Source: Candidatus Latescibacterota bacterium
Lineage (GTDB): Bacteria; Latescibacterota; UBA2968; UBA8231
Length of the DNA stretch: 25,926 nt
Direction: 5' to 3'
NCBI GenBank assembly: GCA_022825185.1
Contig: JAJDYK010000018.1
Location: forward strand, 1-25,926
Shown here: piece after piece, positions 12,532-25,315 of the stretch
Numbering within the stretch: position 1 is the first letter of the stretch
Layout of the letters: each line of letters starts with the position of its first letter
Made by a program: the position numbers and the translations under genes
The notes under the pieces: generated by a model
Seen by the model: the letters and a program-made list of their open reading frames with translations, nothing else
The model's database searches: none
What the model was told of the DNA's origin: nothing

Positions 12532-15104
12532 GGAGTGGTGGGTTGGCGGAGGATGCGCTCGGCCTCGACCAATTCCGACCGCTCGCCGTACTGCTCTTTG
12601 TATTGCTGGAGAACAGCCAGTGCCCCGGCAACATCGCCCTTGGCTTGGAGGGTAGCAGCCAATTCGTAGTAGCCTTCCCAGCGTTTCGGCGCGAGGGCGA
12701 TGGCTTGGTGATAGAGGCCCACGGCGCGGTCGTAGGCCGAGTAGGGTTCTTGGATCAGCACGCCGGTCAGCGCAATGATATTGTCGTAGGTGGCGGCTGG
12801 CTCAACGCCCACGCGCTCGATGAGGAACAGCACGGCGTCGCGAATGTGATCGCTTGCGATGTCGTGATGGCCGAGTTCGCTGAAGTAATCGGCCGCCGCA
12901 TAGTGGTTCTCCCAACTCATGTAGATGTTGTCCCGCGCCCACTGCATGAGTTGCGGCACCTCGGCTGTGCGCCCCTGCTCCTCGTAGCTGCGGGTCAATT
13001 GCATGACACAAGCCCAATAGTTGCCCAAGAGGCGCTCGGAGTTTTCGTCTTTGTACAGGGACGGATCGGTGAGGCCGCGGAAGCGGTATTTTTCGAGCAG
13101 ATTGCGCTCTAGGGCCGCGTCATCGACGCCGTCTGTAGGCTCGGGTGAGACTTTTACGCTCATGCCGACCATGGTCAAATAGGGGTCGAGGTTGAGCAGG
13201 TTGCTGGTGGGAACGGTGATGGCAAAGTGGATGGGTTTTTTCCACTCGTTCCAAGCCAGAATTTTGATGACCATGACGTCTTGGACGCGGAGGATCGGGT
13301 ACTCAGGTGGAGCGCTCACTTCCACGTCGATTCCCAGTTTCTTTAGCTCCGGCGGCACTTTAGGCTCGGGCCAGTACCGCTTGTAGAAATCGACCATCTG
13401 CGTGTCGGTGAGCACGGAGTCGATGAAGTCGTCGGTGTAGCGGATGTCGATGCGCGGCTCGCGGTCGCGCAGTTGCTTGATGTACCAGTTGGTGTTCAAC
13501 AGGCTCAAGTTGACCACCCGCACGTCGCGCCGAAATCCTTCTACTTCTTGCAAAAACCACAGCGGGAAGGTGTCGTTGTCTCCGTTGGTAAATAGGATGG
13601 AGCCTTCCTCGCAGCTCGTCAGCATGTTGTACGCGTAATCATAGGCGATATAGTCGCCCGTGCGATCTTGCACGTGATAGAGCCGCGCGGCCACTCCGGC
13701 TGGTAGCAGCAACCCAGCCGCGGCCACGGCTAGCACGACCGCCCGATGTTTTCCCCACTGCTGCCGCACTGCCTCGACCACGCCCAGCCAGCCCAATCCG
13801 ATCCACAGCGCGAACGCCAAGTACATCCCGCCGAACACGTAGTGCCGCTCGCGCGGCTGCGGGTCTGGCATGTTCAGGTACAGCGACAGCCCAAAGCCCA
13901 TGATTAAAAACAGTAGCAACACGCCCCCGAACCGCCGCCAGTCCCGCCGCCCGTGCCACCACAGCCCCCACAGCCCTAGCCCGTACGGCACCAGTGAAAT
14001 AGACACTGGATCCGGTATATTTATGGTGGCCTTGCGGAACACCTCGACCCGCTCGAAAAGCGGAAAGGGAAACTGCTGAAAGAAGTACTTCATCTGCTGA
14101 TCCCAAAACTGATAGGTGCGGCTCGCCCGCGCCGTCAGCATGGTAGTAAGCATGCTCTCAGTGCCGTATTGCTCGCGGTTGAGGAATTTGAGGAACGCCA
14201 CCCAGGTCTCTGGATCGTTCTCGTCGATAGCCGGATTCAGGCCAGAGCGAATGTACAGCGCCCCATAGGTGGAATAGCCCAGCGCGAACAGCACGAGGAC
14301 GCCGAGCAGGAGTACAAACAGCCGCCGATCTTGGCCGTACAGGTACGCTAACAGCCCCACCAGCCCCAGCACCATTACCCCATTCGAGCCAGCCCCTGGA
14401 CCCAATGCCACCAGCCCCAGCCCGCTGACCACTCCCCAGCCGACCAGCAGCACGATCAGCCGTTGCAACTGGCGGTCGGCAAACCACGCCAGCAGCATGA
14501 GCGATGGAATCGTCAATAGGCACAACAGGTGGACGCCGCCGCCGAGGCCGAACAAATACGCCAGCGCCAACAGCCAGCGGTCGTTGGCCGCGCCCGCGCC
14601 GCTGCCTTCCCAGTAGAAAATCAGCCACAGCCCCAAACAAGTGAACAAGATGGAGTAGCCGTACACCTCGGCTTCGGAGGCGTTGTACCACTGGGTGTAG
14701 GAAAACGCCAACGTCAGCGCGGCCACGGCCCCACCGGCGAGGACGCCGATGTCGCGGGCGTCGCCCAGCGGTTGCAGAGGCTGGCCGCCCAAGGCCCGCC
14801 GCCCGAGCGCGACGGTCGTTAGATAGACGCACCAAATCGCCAGCGCCGAGGTCAGCGCGGACATGAAGTTGACGCGGATGGCGACTTCGCCGAAGGGGAA
14901 CAAGGTGAAGACTCGCCCTAGCAGTACGTACAACGGAGCGCCCGGAGGATGAGGTACGCCGAGGATATAGGACGTGGCGATGAATTCTCCGCAGTCCCAA
15001 AAGGACGTGGTCGGCGCGAGGGTCTTTACGTACATCCCCAGCGTCAGCACGAAAATCCCCACCCCGAAAACTCGGTGGATTACAACGGAATTAGGCATTG
15101 GCAT
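12528..15104 (-). CDS. DUF2723 membrane protein (O-mannosyltransferase-like) with C-terminal TPR
   Basis: 858 residues. An N-terminal polytopic membrane region holds about ten hydrophobic segments. It contains the DUF2723 signature PTTSFWDCGEFIATSYILGV (31-50) followed by PHPPGAPLYVLLGR (51-64); the acidic D/E pair resembles the catalytic loop of GT-C protein mannosyltransferases. A soluble part follows (FTNGDNDTFPLWFLQEVEGF, RVVNLSLLNTNWYIKQL). The end (about 760-858) forms helical TPR-like repeats (AIALAPKRWEGYYELAATLQ). A role as an envelope glycosyltransferase is inferred from the fold. ATG at 15104 is used; ATG at 15098 is equally possible, and an upstream TTG at 15131 is unlikely. Its leader and first codons are part of the direct repeat at 15087-15150. 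Confidence 0.85.
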   Translation of the reverse strand: MPMPNSVVIHRVFGVGIFVLTLGMYVKTLAPTTSFWDCGEFIATSYILGVPHPPGAPLYVLLGRVFTLFPFGEVAIRVNFMSALTSALAIWCVYLTTVALGRRALGGQPLQPLGDARDIGVLAGGAVAALTLAFSYTQWYNASEAEVYGYSILFTCLGLWLIFYWEGSGAGAANDRWLLALAYLFGLGGGVHLLCLLTIPSLMLLAWFADRQLQRLIVLLVGWGVVSGLGLVALGPGAGSNGVMVLGLVGLLAYLYGQDRRLFVLLLGVLVLFALGYSTYGALYIRSGLNPAIDENDPETWVAFLKFLNREQYGTESMLTTMLTARASRTYQFWDQQMKYFFQQFPFPLFERVEVFRKATINIPDPVSISLVPYGLGLWGLWWHGRRDWRRFGGVLLLFLIMGFGLSLYLNMPDPQPRERHYVFGGMYLAFALWIGLGWLGVVEAVRQQWGKHRAVVLAVAAAGLLLPAGVAARLYHVQDRTGDYIAYDYAYNMLTSCEEGSILFTNGDNDTFPLWFLQEVEGFRRDVRVVNLSLLNTNWYIKQLRDREPRIDIRYTDDFIDSVLTDTQMVDFYKRYWPEPKVPPELKKLGIDVEVSAPPEYPILRVQDVMVIKILAWNEWKKPIHFAITVPTSNLLNLDPYLTMVGMSVKVSPEPTDGVDDAALERNLLEKYRFRGLTDPSLYKDENSERLLGNYWACVMQLTRSYEEQGRTAEVPQLMQWARDNIYMSWENHYAAADYFSELGHHDIASDHIRDAVLFLIERVGVEPAATYDNIIALTGVLIQEPYSAYDRAVGLYHQAIALAPKRWEGYYELAATLQAKGDVAGALAVLQQYKEQYGERSELVEAERILRQPTTP

Positions 15105-15150
15105 GGTCTTAGGTGAATGCGCGGGTAACAATCTAAACTTTAAATATAAG
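15087..15150. repeat. Direct repeat, left copy (leader and start of DUF2723 gene)
   Basis: Imperfect ~60-bp repeat of 16953-17017 in the same orientation. It begins with 17 identical bases (GGAATTAGGCATTGGCA). Then come a one-base indel, TGGTCTTAG, one mismatch, TGAATGCGCGG, a mixed segment ending ATCTA, and an AT-rich tail (TTTAAATA against ATTAAATA). On the minus strand it spans the leader and the initiating ATGs of the DUF2723 gene. Ends are approximate. Confidence 0.75.
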
Positions 15151-15159
15151 AAATATAAG
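15142..15159. repeat. Tandem 9-bp repeat (AAATATAAG x2)
   Basis: Two perfect adjacent copies of AAATATAAG between the AAA/nuclease gene and the DUF2723 gene. Read on the minus strand each contains TATATT, a possible -10 element, but no matching -35 was found at 17 bases. Confidence 0.6.
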
Positions 15160-15197
15160 ATAACGTGAGCTTGGGTTACGCGGCCTGTACTTGGAGT

Positions 15198-16964
15198 TTA
15201 GTCTTCCGCCGCGTCGTCTATGGCTTGGTAGGCGACCAACTCCCAGCCGTGAAACACCATTGCCAAGCCGATGTGTCGCACCGACGGGTAACGGCGGCGC
15301 AAGAACGGGTCGGCCAGATAGCCGCGCAACTGCCCTACGGCCTCCTGCACCTTGTCCGCGGCGACGGATTCGTCGAGCGACGCACGCCGCTGCAGATACT
15401 TGAGTTCGAGCACGTAGCCGAACTGCATATCGGGATACTGTGCCACAAACGGCTCCAAGTACAAATCCGCATACCCCTTGTTGAGTTCATACTCTGAGTG
15501 CAGCAGAAAATACGGGGACAGGCTCAAGTGGGCGGCGACAAAGCCATGCACCACCTTCTCGCCGTCCATGTAGTCGCGGATGCCGGTTTGTTCGGCTAAG
15601 GCATCGCGCAAAAAGTCCAAGGCCGGCTGCCAAGCACCGTCGTAGGCCATTGCTTGAACTAAGCGGAAAAAGGTGTACACATCGACCGAGAACACCCCTA
15701 CATCATCGTACGCATCGCGCAGGTAGCCGTACATCAACCGCTTGACCGTTTGATTGGGAATACCCAGCCGAGGCACCCCGCGCTCGACGGCGCGAATGCT
15801 GAGCAGGCCGAAGTAATGCAGCAGCGACAGGAAGTTTTCGCGTTGGTCTAGCTGGTTGAGGGGAAAGCTGAGTTGGATGGGGGTATTTACCTGTTCTTGG
15901 CCGATGATGTGGCGCAGCAGGTCGAAGTTGCCGTTGAGTTGGCGGTTGACCGTCAGCAGGTGGCGCAGCTTGCCGTAGTCGATGCGGACATTGGTGTCGA
16001 TCAGTTCCCGGGGTGCTTTTTTATTCGGCATGGATTCAGCGAGAAAATAGAGCACCATGTCGGTGTTGTAGAGGTCGCCCTCGGCCTCTTCGGAGAACCG
16101 ATAGCCATTGTACCACTCCCGCATCACGTCCATTGCTTCTTCGACATCCTGACTGAACACGCCGTAGTCGCGGTACAGCTCTAGCAGGTTTTGCACCTCG
16201 GCTTCGGTGAAGCCGAGCATGTCGTTGAATTCCGAGTGCAAACTGATGTTGCGGCCGATGTTGAAGCCGCTGGTGACGTCGTCCATGGTAATCGGCGATA
16301 CGCCGGTGATGAACATGCGCTCCAAGCCGCCGCCGCTGTGTCCGGCTCCGACCTTGAGCGTGGCGAAAAAGTTGCGATAAAAGCCGCCGCCGTAGGTGAA
16401 CGACTGGTACGCCGCTTCGCCGTGATAGGCTAGTATCGTGTTGGCGAAGTTGTCGTACTCGTCGATGAGCACATACAGCGGGATATGGTGATCGCCGGCA
16501 TATACGAACAGTTCATTGAGCTGGCCATTGGCCGAGTCAGACGAGCAGATGTGCTGCCGCGCTGCCTCGGGAAACAAATCCGCATTGCGCTCTAGCGTAG
16601 TGCGGATTATCAGTTGACAATACTCTTCAAAGTGGTATTCGAGGGTTTCCAGTGCGTTTTTGAACGCCGAAAAGTTGAAGCGCAGGATGACGTAGCGATG
16701 GCGGTTTTCCGTCGGCTGCCGCCCCAAGTCCGTGCCGCCGAAGACGTCCTCGAATTCGTCGGCGCGGTTGCGGTCGTAGTAATTGTCCAGCAGGGATACC
16801 CAGCAGGATTTGCCAAAGCGACGCGGACGAATCAGAAAGACGTAGCGTTCCTCTTCCAGCGCGTGGACAAAGCGCGTCTTATCGACATACAGGCGCTTTT
16901 CCAAGCGAATGGCGCGGAAATCAGCCCAGCCATAGGGAATGCGCGGGTAGGAGGAATTAGGCAT
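15198..16964 (-). CDS. AAA-ATPase-like / PD-(D/E)XK nuclease superfamily protein (PF09820 + PF08011 type)
   Basis: 588 residues. The N-terminal AAA-ATPase_like domain opens YPRIPYGWADFRAIR, then YVDKTRFVHAL and a P-loop variant LIRPRRFGKS (44-53), with YVLIDEYDN as the Walker B. MFITGVSPITMDDVTSGFNI is another family landmark. The C-terminal PDDEXK_9 domain has GYADLYLEP (Asp, about residue 499) and YVLELKYLQ (E-x-K, about 517), the nuclease triad. This family is abundant and often multicopy in uncultured and gut bacteria; its biological role is unresolved, with defence or mobile-element functions suggested. The ATG at 16964 corresponds to the conserved ATG in the repeat; a TTG at 16970 is the alternative. 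The gene is bracketed by ~60-bp direct repeats. Confidence 0.87.
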   Translation of the reverse strand: MPNSSYPRIPYGWADFRAIRLEKRLYVDKTRFVHALEEERYVFLIRPRRFGKSCWVSLLDNYYDRNRADEFEDVFGGTDLGRQPTENRHRYVILRFNFSAFKNALETLEYHFEEYCQLIIRTTLERNADLFPEAARQHICSSDSANGQLNELFVYAGDHHIPLYVLIDEYDNFANTILAYHGEAAYQSFTYGGGFYRNFFATLKVGAGHSGGGLERMFITGVSPITMDDVTSGFNIGRNISLHSEFNDMLGFTEAEVQNLLELYRDYGVFSQDVEEAMDVMREWYNGYRFSEEAEGDLYNTDMVLYFLAESMPNKKAPRELIDTNVRIDYGKLRHLLTVNRQLNGNFDLLRHIIGQEQVNTPIQLSFPLNQLDQRENFLSLLHYFGLLSIRAVERGVPRLGIPNQTVKRLMYGYLRDAYDDVGVFSVDVYTFFRLVQAMAYDGAWQPALDFLRDALAEQTGIRDYMDGEKVVHGFVAAHLSLSPYFLLHSEYELNKGYADLYLEPFVAQYPDMQFGYVLELKYLQRRASLDESVAADKVQEAVGQLRGYLADPFLRRRYPSVRHIGLAMVFHGWELVAYQAIDDAAED

Positions 16965-17017
16965 TGGCAATGGTCTTAGATGAATGCGCGGATAGACGAT
17001 CTATTAAATAGTATAGG
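16953..17017. repeat. Direct repeat, right copy (leader and start of AAA/nuclease gene)
   Basis: Partner of 15087-15150. On the minus strand it includes a TATACT hexamer (-10-like), the leader and the start codon plus the next codons of the AAA/nuclease gene (ATG CCT AAT TCC, identical in both genes). The distance between copies, 1,866 bases, is one complete gene unit. Ends are approximate. Confidence 0.75.
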
Positions 17018-17033
17018 GGAATTTGGCGGATAG

Positions 17034-17081
17034 AAAAATTTTCTTGCCGTCGTGGCTAGGTGGCCGCCGACGGCCCTAGCC
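17034..17081 (-). terminator. Candidate terminator after the CBM9-like gene
   Basis: Two mutually exclusive hairpins overlap the stop codon of the gene at 17076: GGCTAGG/CCTAGCC (17054-17060 with 17075-17081) and GCCGTCG/CGACGGC (17046-17052 with 17068-17074). On the minus strand the second is followed by AAGAAAATTTTTC. The T run is offset by 7 bases, so efficiency is doubtful. Confidence 0.38.
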
Positions 17082-17725
17082 CACCAACTCGGCCGTGCCC
17101 CAAGTACTCGGATCGCGCTCTACGCCCATGTCCGAGATCGACGACCAAGACTGGGTGCCGTGCTGTGAGTCGTGCAACAGGTACGCAAACCCCACTCGAT
17201 TGAACTCTCGCGGCGCAAAACCATTGAGACCGGTAGCCGGCAGTTTGATCTCTAGCTGATAGCTCCGCTTGAGTCGGCGCAGGCCGGTTTCAATCGAACC
17301 TTCTGGGCAGGGCGGTGCCTGTTCGCGGGCGTCTTCAATGGAAGTCTGGCGGGCGATGGGTTGCTTGCCGCCCTTGCCGCTGCCGCCGGGCAAGACGTAA
17401 AACCGATGGCAGAAGCGGTTGGCGCGGTGCTCCTTGACGTCGCGGGTGTCGATGAACAGTTCGAGGCTGTCGCCGTCAGAAGGCTGGAGCGGATTGAGCT
17501 TGTAGGTCGTCTTGCGCTTGACCTCGCAGGCAAAATACAGGCCGCTGTCGTCGTAGGCCATATAGACCGAGGCAAAGGGCTGGTGGCCATCGACAGCCAT
17601 CAGGTCGGGCACGCGCTCGGCGTCGTCCCAATCTCGTAGGTTGCCGTTGATTTTGGGCGGTTTTTCCCGCCGCAGGCAGCGAAAGGAAAACTCGAAAAAG
17701 GCGCGTTGGGGCAGGTACAAATTGC

Positions 17726-17729
<4 letters not shown>
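17076..17729 (-). CDS. CBM9/DOMON-like beta-sandwich protein
   Basis: 217 residues. It resembles the carbohydrate-binding family 9-like (CBM9/DOMON) domain: PPKINGNLRDWDDAERVPDL (the 'dG.lddW..A' start, near 27-46), VYMAYDDSGLYFACEVKRK, SDGDSLELFIDTRD, and SYQLEIKLPATGLNGF with FNRVGFAYLLHDSQ. Such domains bind sugars or haem and are often fused to secreted enzymes; here it is freestanding with no signal peptide at the ATG at 17729. The ATG overlaps the uvrA stop as ATGA, so it is translationally coupled to uvrA. A longer upstream frame is only the antisense-frame shadow within uvrA. No functional link to DNA repair is known to me. Confidence 0.75.
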
Positions 17730-23395
<5,666 letters not shown>

Positions 23396-23434
23396 GACTC
23401 GTGTAGGCGCGAGGGGCGGGGGACGGAAACAGAC

Positions 23435-23463
23435 AATATACTGTACGAATGTGCAGCGGGCAA
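23435..23463 (-). promoter_or_regulatory. uvrA promoter with ACAG-N8-CTGT palindrome on the -10
   Basis: Minus strand TTGCCC (23463-23458), 17-base spacer, TATATT (23440-23435), about 40 bases before the uvrA ATG. An inverted repeat ACAG (23429-23432) N8 CTGT (23441-23444) brackets the -10 exactly and could be an operator. It is the everted form of the E. coli LexA box (CTGT-N8-ACAG), so SOS control is not claimed. Confidence 0.5.
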
Positions 23464-23544
23464 GCGTAGGGGTGCGGAATGGGAAGCCCCCTTTACCTAT
23501 GAGGATAGAGGGCTTATTCTCAGAAGACTGAAGGAGGTTTGAAA

Positions 23545-23847
23545 ATGCCTTGGAAAAAGGTCAACATTGAGCAATGGGCAGAGGAACTCGGCGTCAATAC
23601 TAACGAACTACACCAGAAAGAACAGCTCATCGAAAAGATCGTGAAGAGTAGAAAGCGATTTGGCTTGACGCAAGGCCAATTGGCCGAGATGGTCGGCGTC
23701 TCCCAACCGCGCATTGCCCAGATAGAAAACAGAACCAAGATCGGAAAAATTAGCTTCGATGTACTTTTCAATATCCTCGGGGTCTTAGGGCATGATTTCA
23801 AAATCACTACACGTAAGGTGCGCGATCTCGAGAATGTAAATGCGTAG
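23545..23847 (+). CDS. XRE-family helix-turn-helix regulator
   Basis: 100 residues. An N-terminal helical segment (IEQWAEELGVNTNELHQKEQ) precedes a Cro/CI-type HTH at about residues 35-90: SRKRFGLTQGQLAEMVGVSQ then PRIAQIENRTKIGKISFDVL, where TQGQLAEMVGVSQPRIAQIE are the two DNA-binding helices. The tail is GHDFKITTRKVRDLE. It resembles HigA-type antitoxin/regulators, but no toxin gene is visible: the 149 bases upstream hold only the divergent uvrA promoter region and the downstream neighbour is an isomerase. The ATG at 23545 has AAGGAGG at 23531-23537, ideal spacing. It may be an orphan regulator, possibly of the divergent uvrA. Confidence 0.85.
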   Translation: MPWKKVNIEQWAEELGVNTNELHQKEQLIEKIVKSRKRFGLTQGQLAEMVGVSQPRIAQIENRTKIGKISFDVLFNILGVLGHDFKITTRKVRDLENVNA

Positions 23848-23878
23848 CGGCATATCTAGACCAACAGCGTCTGGCCGA

Positions 23879-23907
23879 TTGACGCCCCTTTTTCATCTGC
23901 TTATAAT
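23879..23907 (+). promoter_or_regulatory. Strong sigma-70 promoter for the isomerase cluster
   Basis: TTGACG (23879-23884), 17-base spacer, perfect TATAAT (23902-23907), 56 bases before the isomerase ATG. It should drive the isomerase, thpR and creatininase-family genes. Confidence 0.83.
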
Positions 23908-23963
23908 GACCGCTCGGTAATTCAGTAAAATCAATTGTTTATCACTCAAGAGGAGTTGCTAAA

Positions 23964-24764
23964 ATGATTCATTTAGGGGCCAATTCGGTGCTCTTTGCAG
24001 GATTCGATCTGGAAACGGCGATGCGCCACATTCACCTCGCTGGCTACGACGGCGTCGAGCTTTCGGCGATCAAGGGCATGTGCGAGCACTTGGAGTTGGA
24101 CAACTGGCAGGCGCAGGCCAACCAGATCAAAGAGTTGGCGGAAAAATACGAGCTAAAACTGCTGGCTATGGAAGAGGCTGCACTCGACGAAGAGCGGCTG
24201 ATGCTGGCGTTTGCGGCTGGTGCTGAGATTGGCATTCCCGTCGTCAACGTCGGCCCAGGGGGCAAAAGCGATGTGGAGGAAGATTTCGACCGGCAGGTTG
24301 CGCTGCTGGGCAAGATGGCGGATAGGGCGCACGAACACGGCGTGACGCTGTGCGCTAAGGCGCACGTGGGGCAGTGCATTTACGATACGCCGACTACGTT
24401 GCGGGCGATGGAGCGGATCGACTCACCGGGATTTGGGGTGGATATGGATCCGAGCCACATCCATCGGGCGGGGGAGAATACGGTAGAGGCGCTGGCGGCG
24501 GTTATCTCGCGGGTCAAGCACGTGCATATCCGGGATTGCGCCGTGGCAGAAGGTGGGCCGGGTGCGCCGGAGTTGCAGGCGTGTGGTCGGGGCAACATCG
24601 ATTTGTTCGGATATGTCAAGGTGCTGCACGAATCGGGACTAGACGTGGCGGCTAATTTGGAAGTGATAGGTGCCAAGGAGTACGATTTGGGACAGGTGGC
24701 GACGATTGCAGCGGAGAGCCGAGGGTATTTGAACGCCTGCTTGCGGGCTTGCGGTGCCCGTTAG
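23964..24764 (+). CDS. Sugar phosphate isomerase/epimerase (AP-endonuclease-2-like TIM barrel)
   Basis: 266 residues of the xylose-isomerase-like TIM barrel family. AMRHIHLAGYDGVELSA is the first strand/helix with a conserved Glu. IPVVNVGPGGKSD, then HGVTLCAKAHVGQCIY and FGVDMDPSHIHRAGENTVEA, supply the metal-binding Glu/Asp/His positions, and VKHVHIRDCAV is the late strand with His and Asp. Such enzymes isomerise or epimerise sugars and cyclitols and often accompany Gfo/Idh/MocA oxidoreductases, one of which lies at 5894-6946, too far for the same operon. The ATG at 23964 has GAGGAG upstream (CAAGAGGAGTTGCTAAA). The 3' end overlaps thpR by 11 bases. Confidence 0.86.
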   Translation: MIHLGANSVLFAGFDLETAMRHIHLAGYDGVELSAIKGMCEHLELDNWQAQANQIKELAEKYELKLLAMEEAALDEERLMLAFAAGAEIGIPVVNVGPGGKSDVEEDFDRQVALLGKMADRAHEHGVTLCAKAHVGQCIYDTPTTLRAMERIDSPGFGVDMDPSHIHRAGENTVEALAAVISRVKHVHIRDCAVAEGGPGAPELQACGRGNIDLFGYVKVLHESGLDVAANLEVIGAKEYDLGQVATIAAESRGYLNACLRACGAR

Positions 24765-25305
24765 TCGCGCCTTCGTCGCCCTCCGGGTGCCAGCGGCATT
24801 GGGAGAGCTGAGCGACGCGATGCGACCGTTGTGGCCGGCGCAGGGTGTGAGTTGGGTGCGGCCGGAGAATCTCCATTTGACGCTGCGCTTTCTCGGCGCG
24901 GCGGAGGACGCGCAAATCGCGGCCTTGAGGGAAGGATTGACGGCGGTTGCCGCGCGGCACGAGGGGTTTGTTGCGACTGTAGAGCGAAGCGGCTGCTTTC
25001 CCAATCGCCGCCGACCGAAGGTTATTTGGGCTGGTGTGGCGGATGCGGACGGACGGTTGGGTGCGTTGCAACGGGATGTTGAAGAGGTGGTGTGCGCTGC
25101 TGGTTGGGAGCGGGAGGAACGGGATTTTCGTCCGCACGTGACGCTGGGTCGGGTGCGGGCGAGGGTGCGTTCGCCGAGAAGCGAGCAGAGCGGCGACCTG
25201 CCTCGGTTGCAGATTCCGGTGAAAGCGGTGGAGCTGATCGAAAGCATCCTCAAGCCAGCCGGAGCCGAGTATCGGACCTTGCACCGAGCGGTGCTTACAT
25301 CGTAA
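24754..25305 (+). CDS. thpR: RNA 2',3'-cyclic phosphodiesterase ThpR (LigT, 2H family)
   Basis: 183 residues with the two HxTx motifs of the 2H phosphoesterase superfamily: H41-L-T-L (RPENLHLTLRFLG) and H128-V-T-L (FRPHVTLGRVR). The typical N-terminus RAFVALRVPAAL and the VELIESILKPAGAEY tail match ThpR. It opens 2',3'-cyclic phosphates on RNA ends; the in vivo role is uncertain. The start is GTG at 24754, inside the last codons of the isomerase gene, giving an 11-base overlap; no better start exists downstream before the conserved RAFVAL. Cotranscription with the isomerase and creatininase genes is likely. Confidence 0.92.
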   Translation: MPVSRAFVALRVPAALGELSDAMRPLWPAQGVSWVRPENLHLTLRFLGAAEDAQIAALREGLTAVAARHEGFVATVERSGCFPNRRRPKVIWAGVADADGRLGALQRDVEEVVCAAGWEREERDFRPHVTLGRVRARVRSPRSEQSGDLPRLQIPVKAVELIESILKPAGAEYRTLHRAVLTS

Positions 25306-25315
25306 AGGAGCCTCC

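Noticed and set aside
17054..17081. attC-like site from the GGCTAGG/CCTAGCC palindrome
   Set aside because: No GTTRRRY/RYYYAAC boxes flank it and it overlaps a stop codon; a terminator-like hairpin is a better explanation.
23429..23444. LexA (SOS) box upstream of uvrA
   Set aside because: Half-sites are in the order ACAG-N8-CTGT, not CTGT-N8-ACAG, and the Gram-positive GAAC-N4-GTTC form is also absent.
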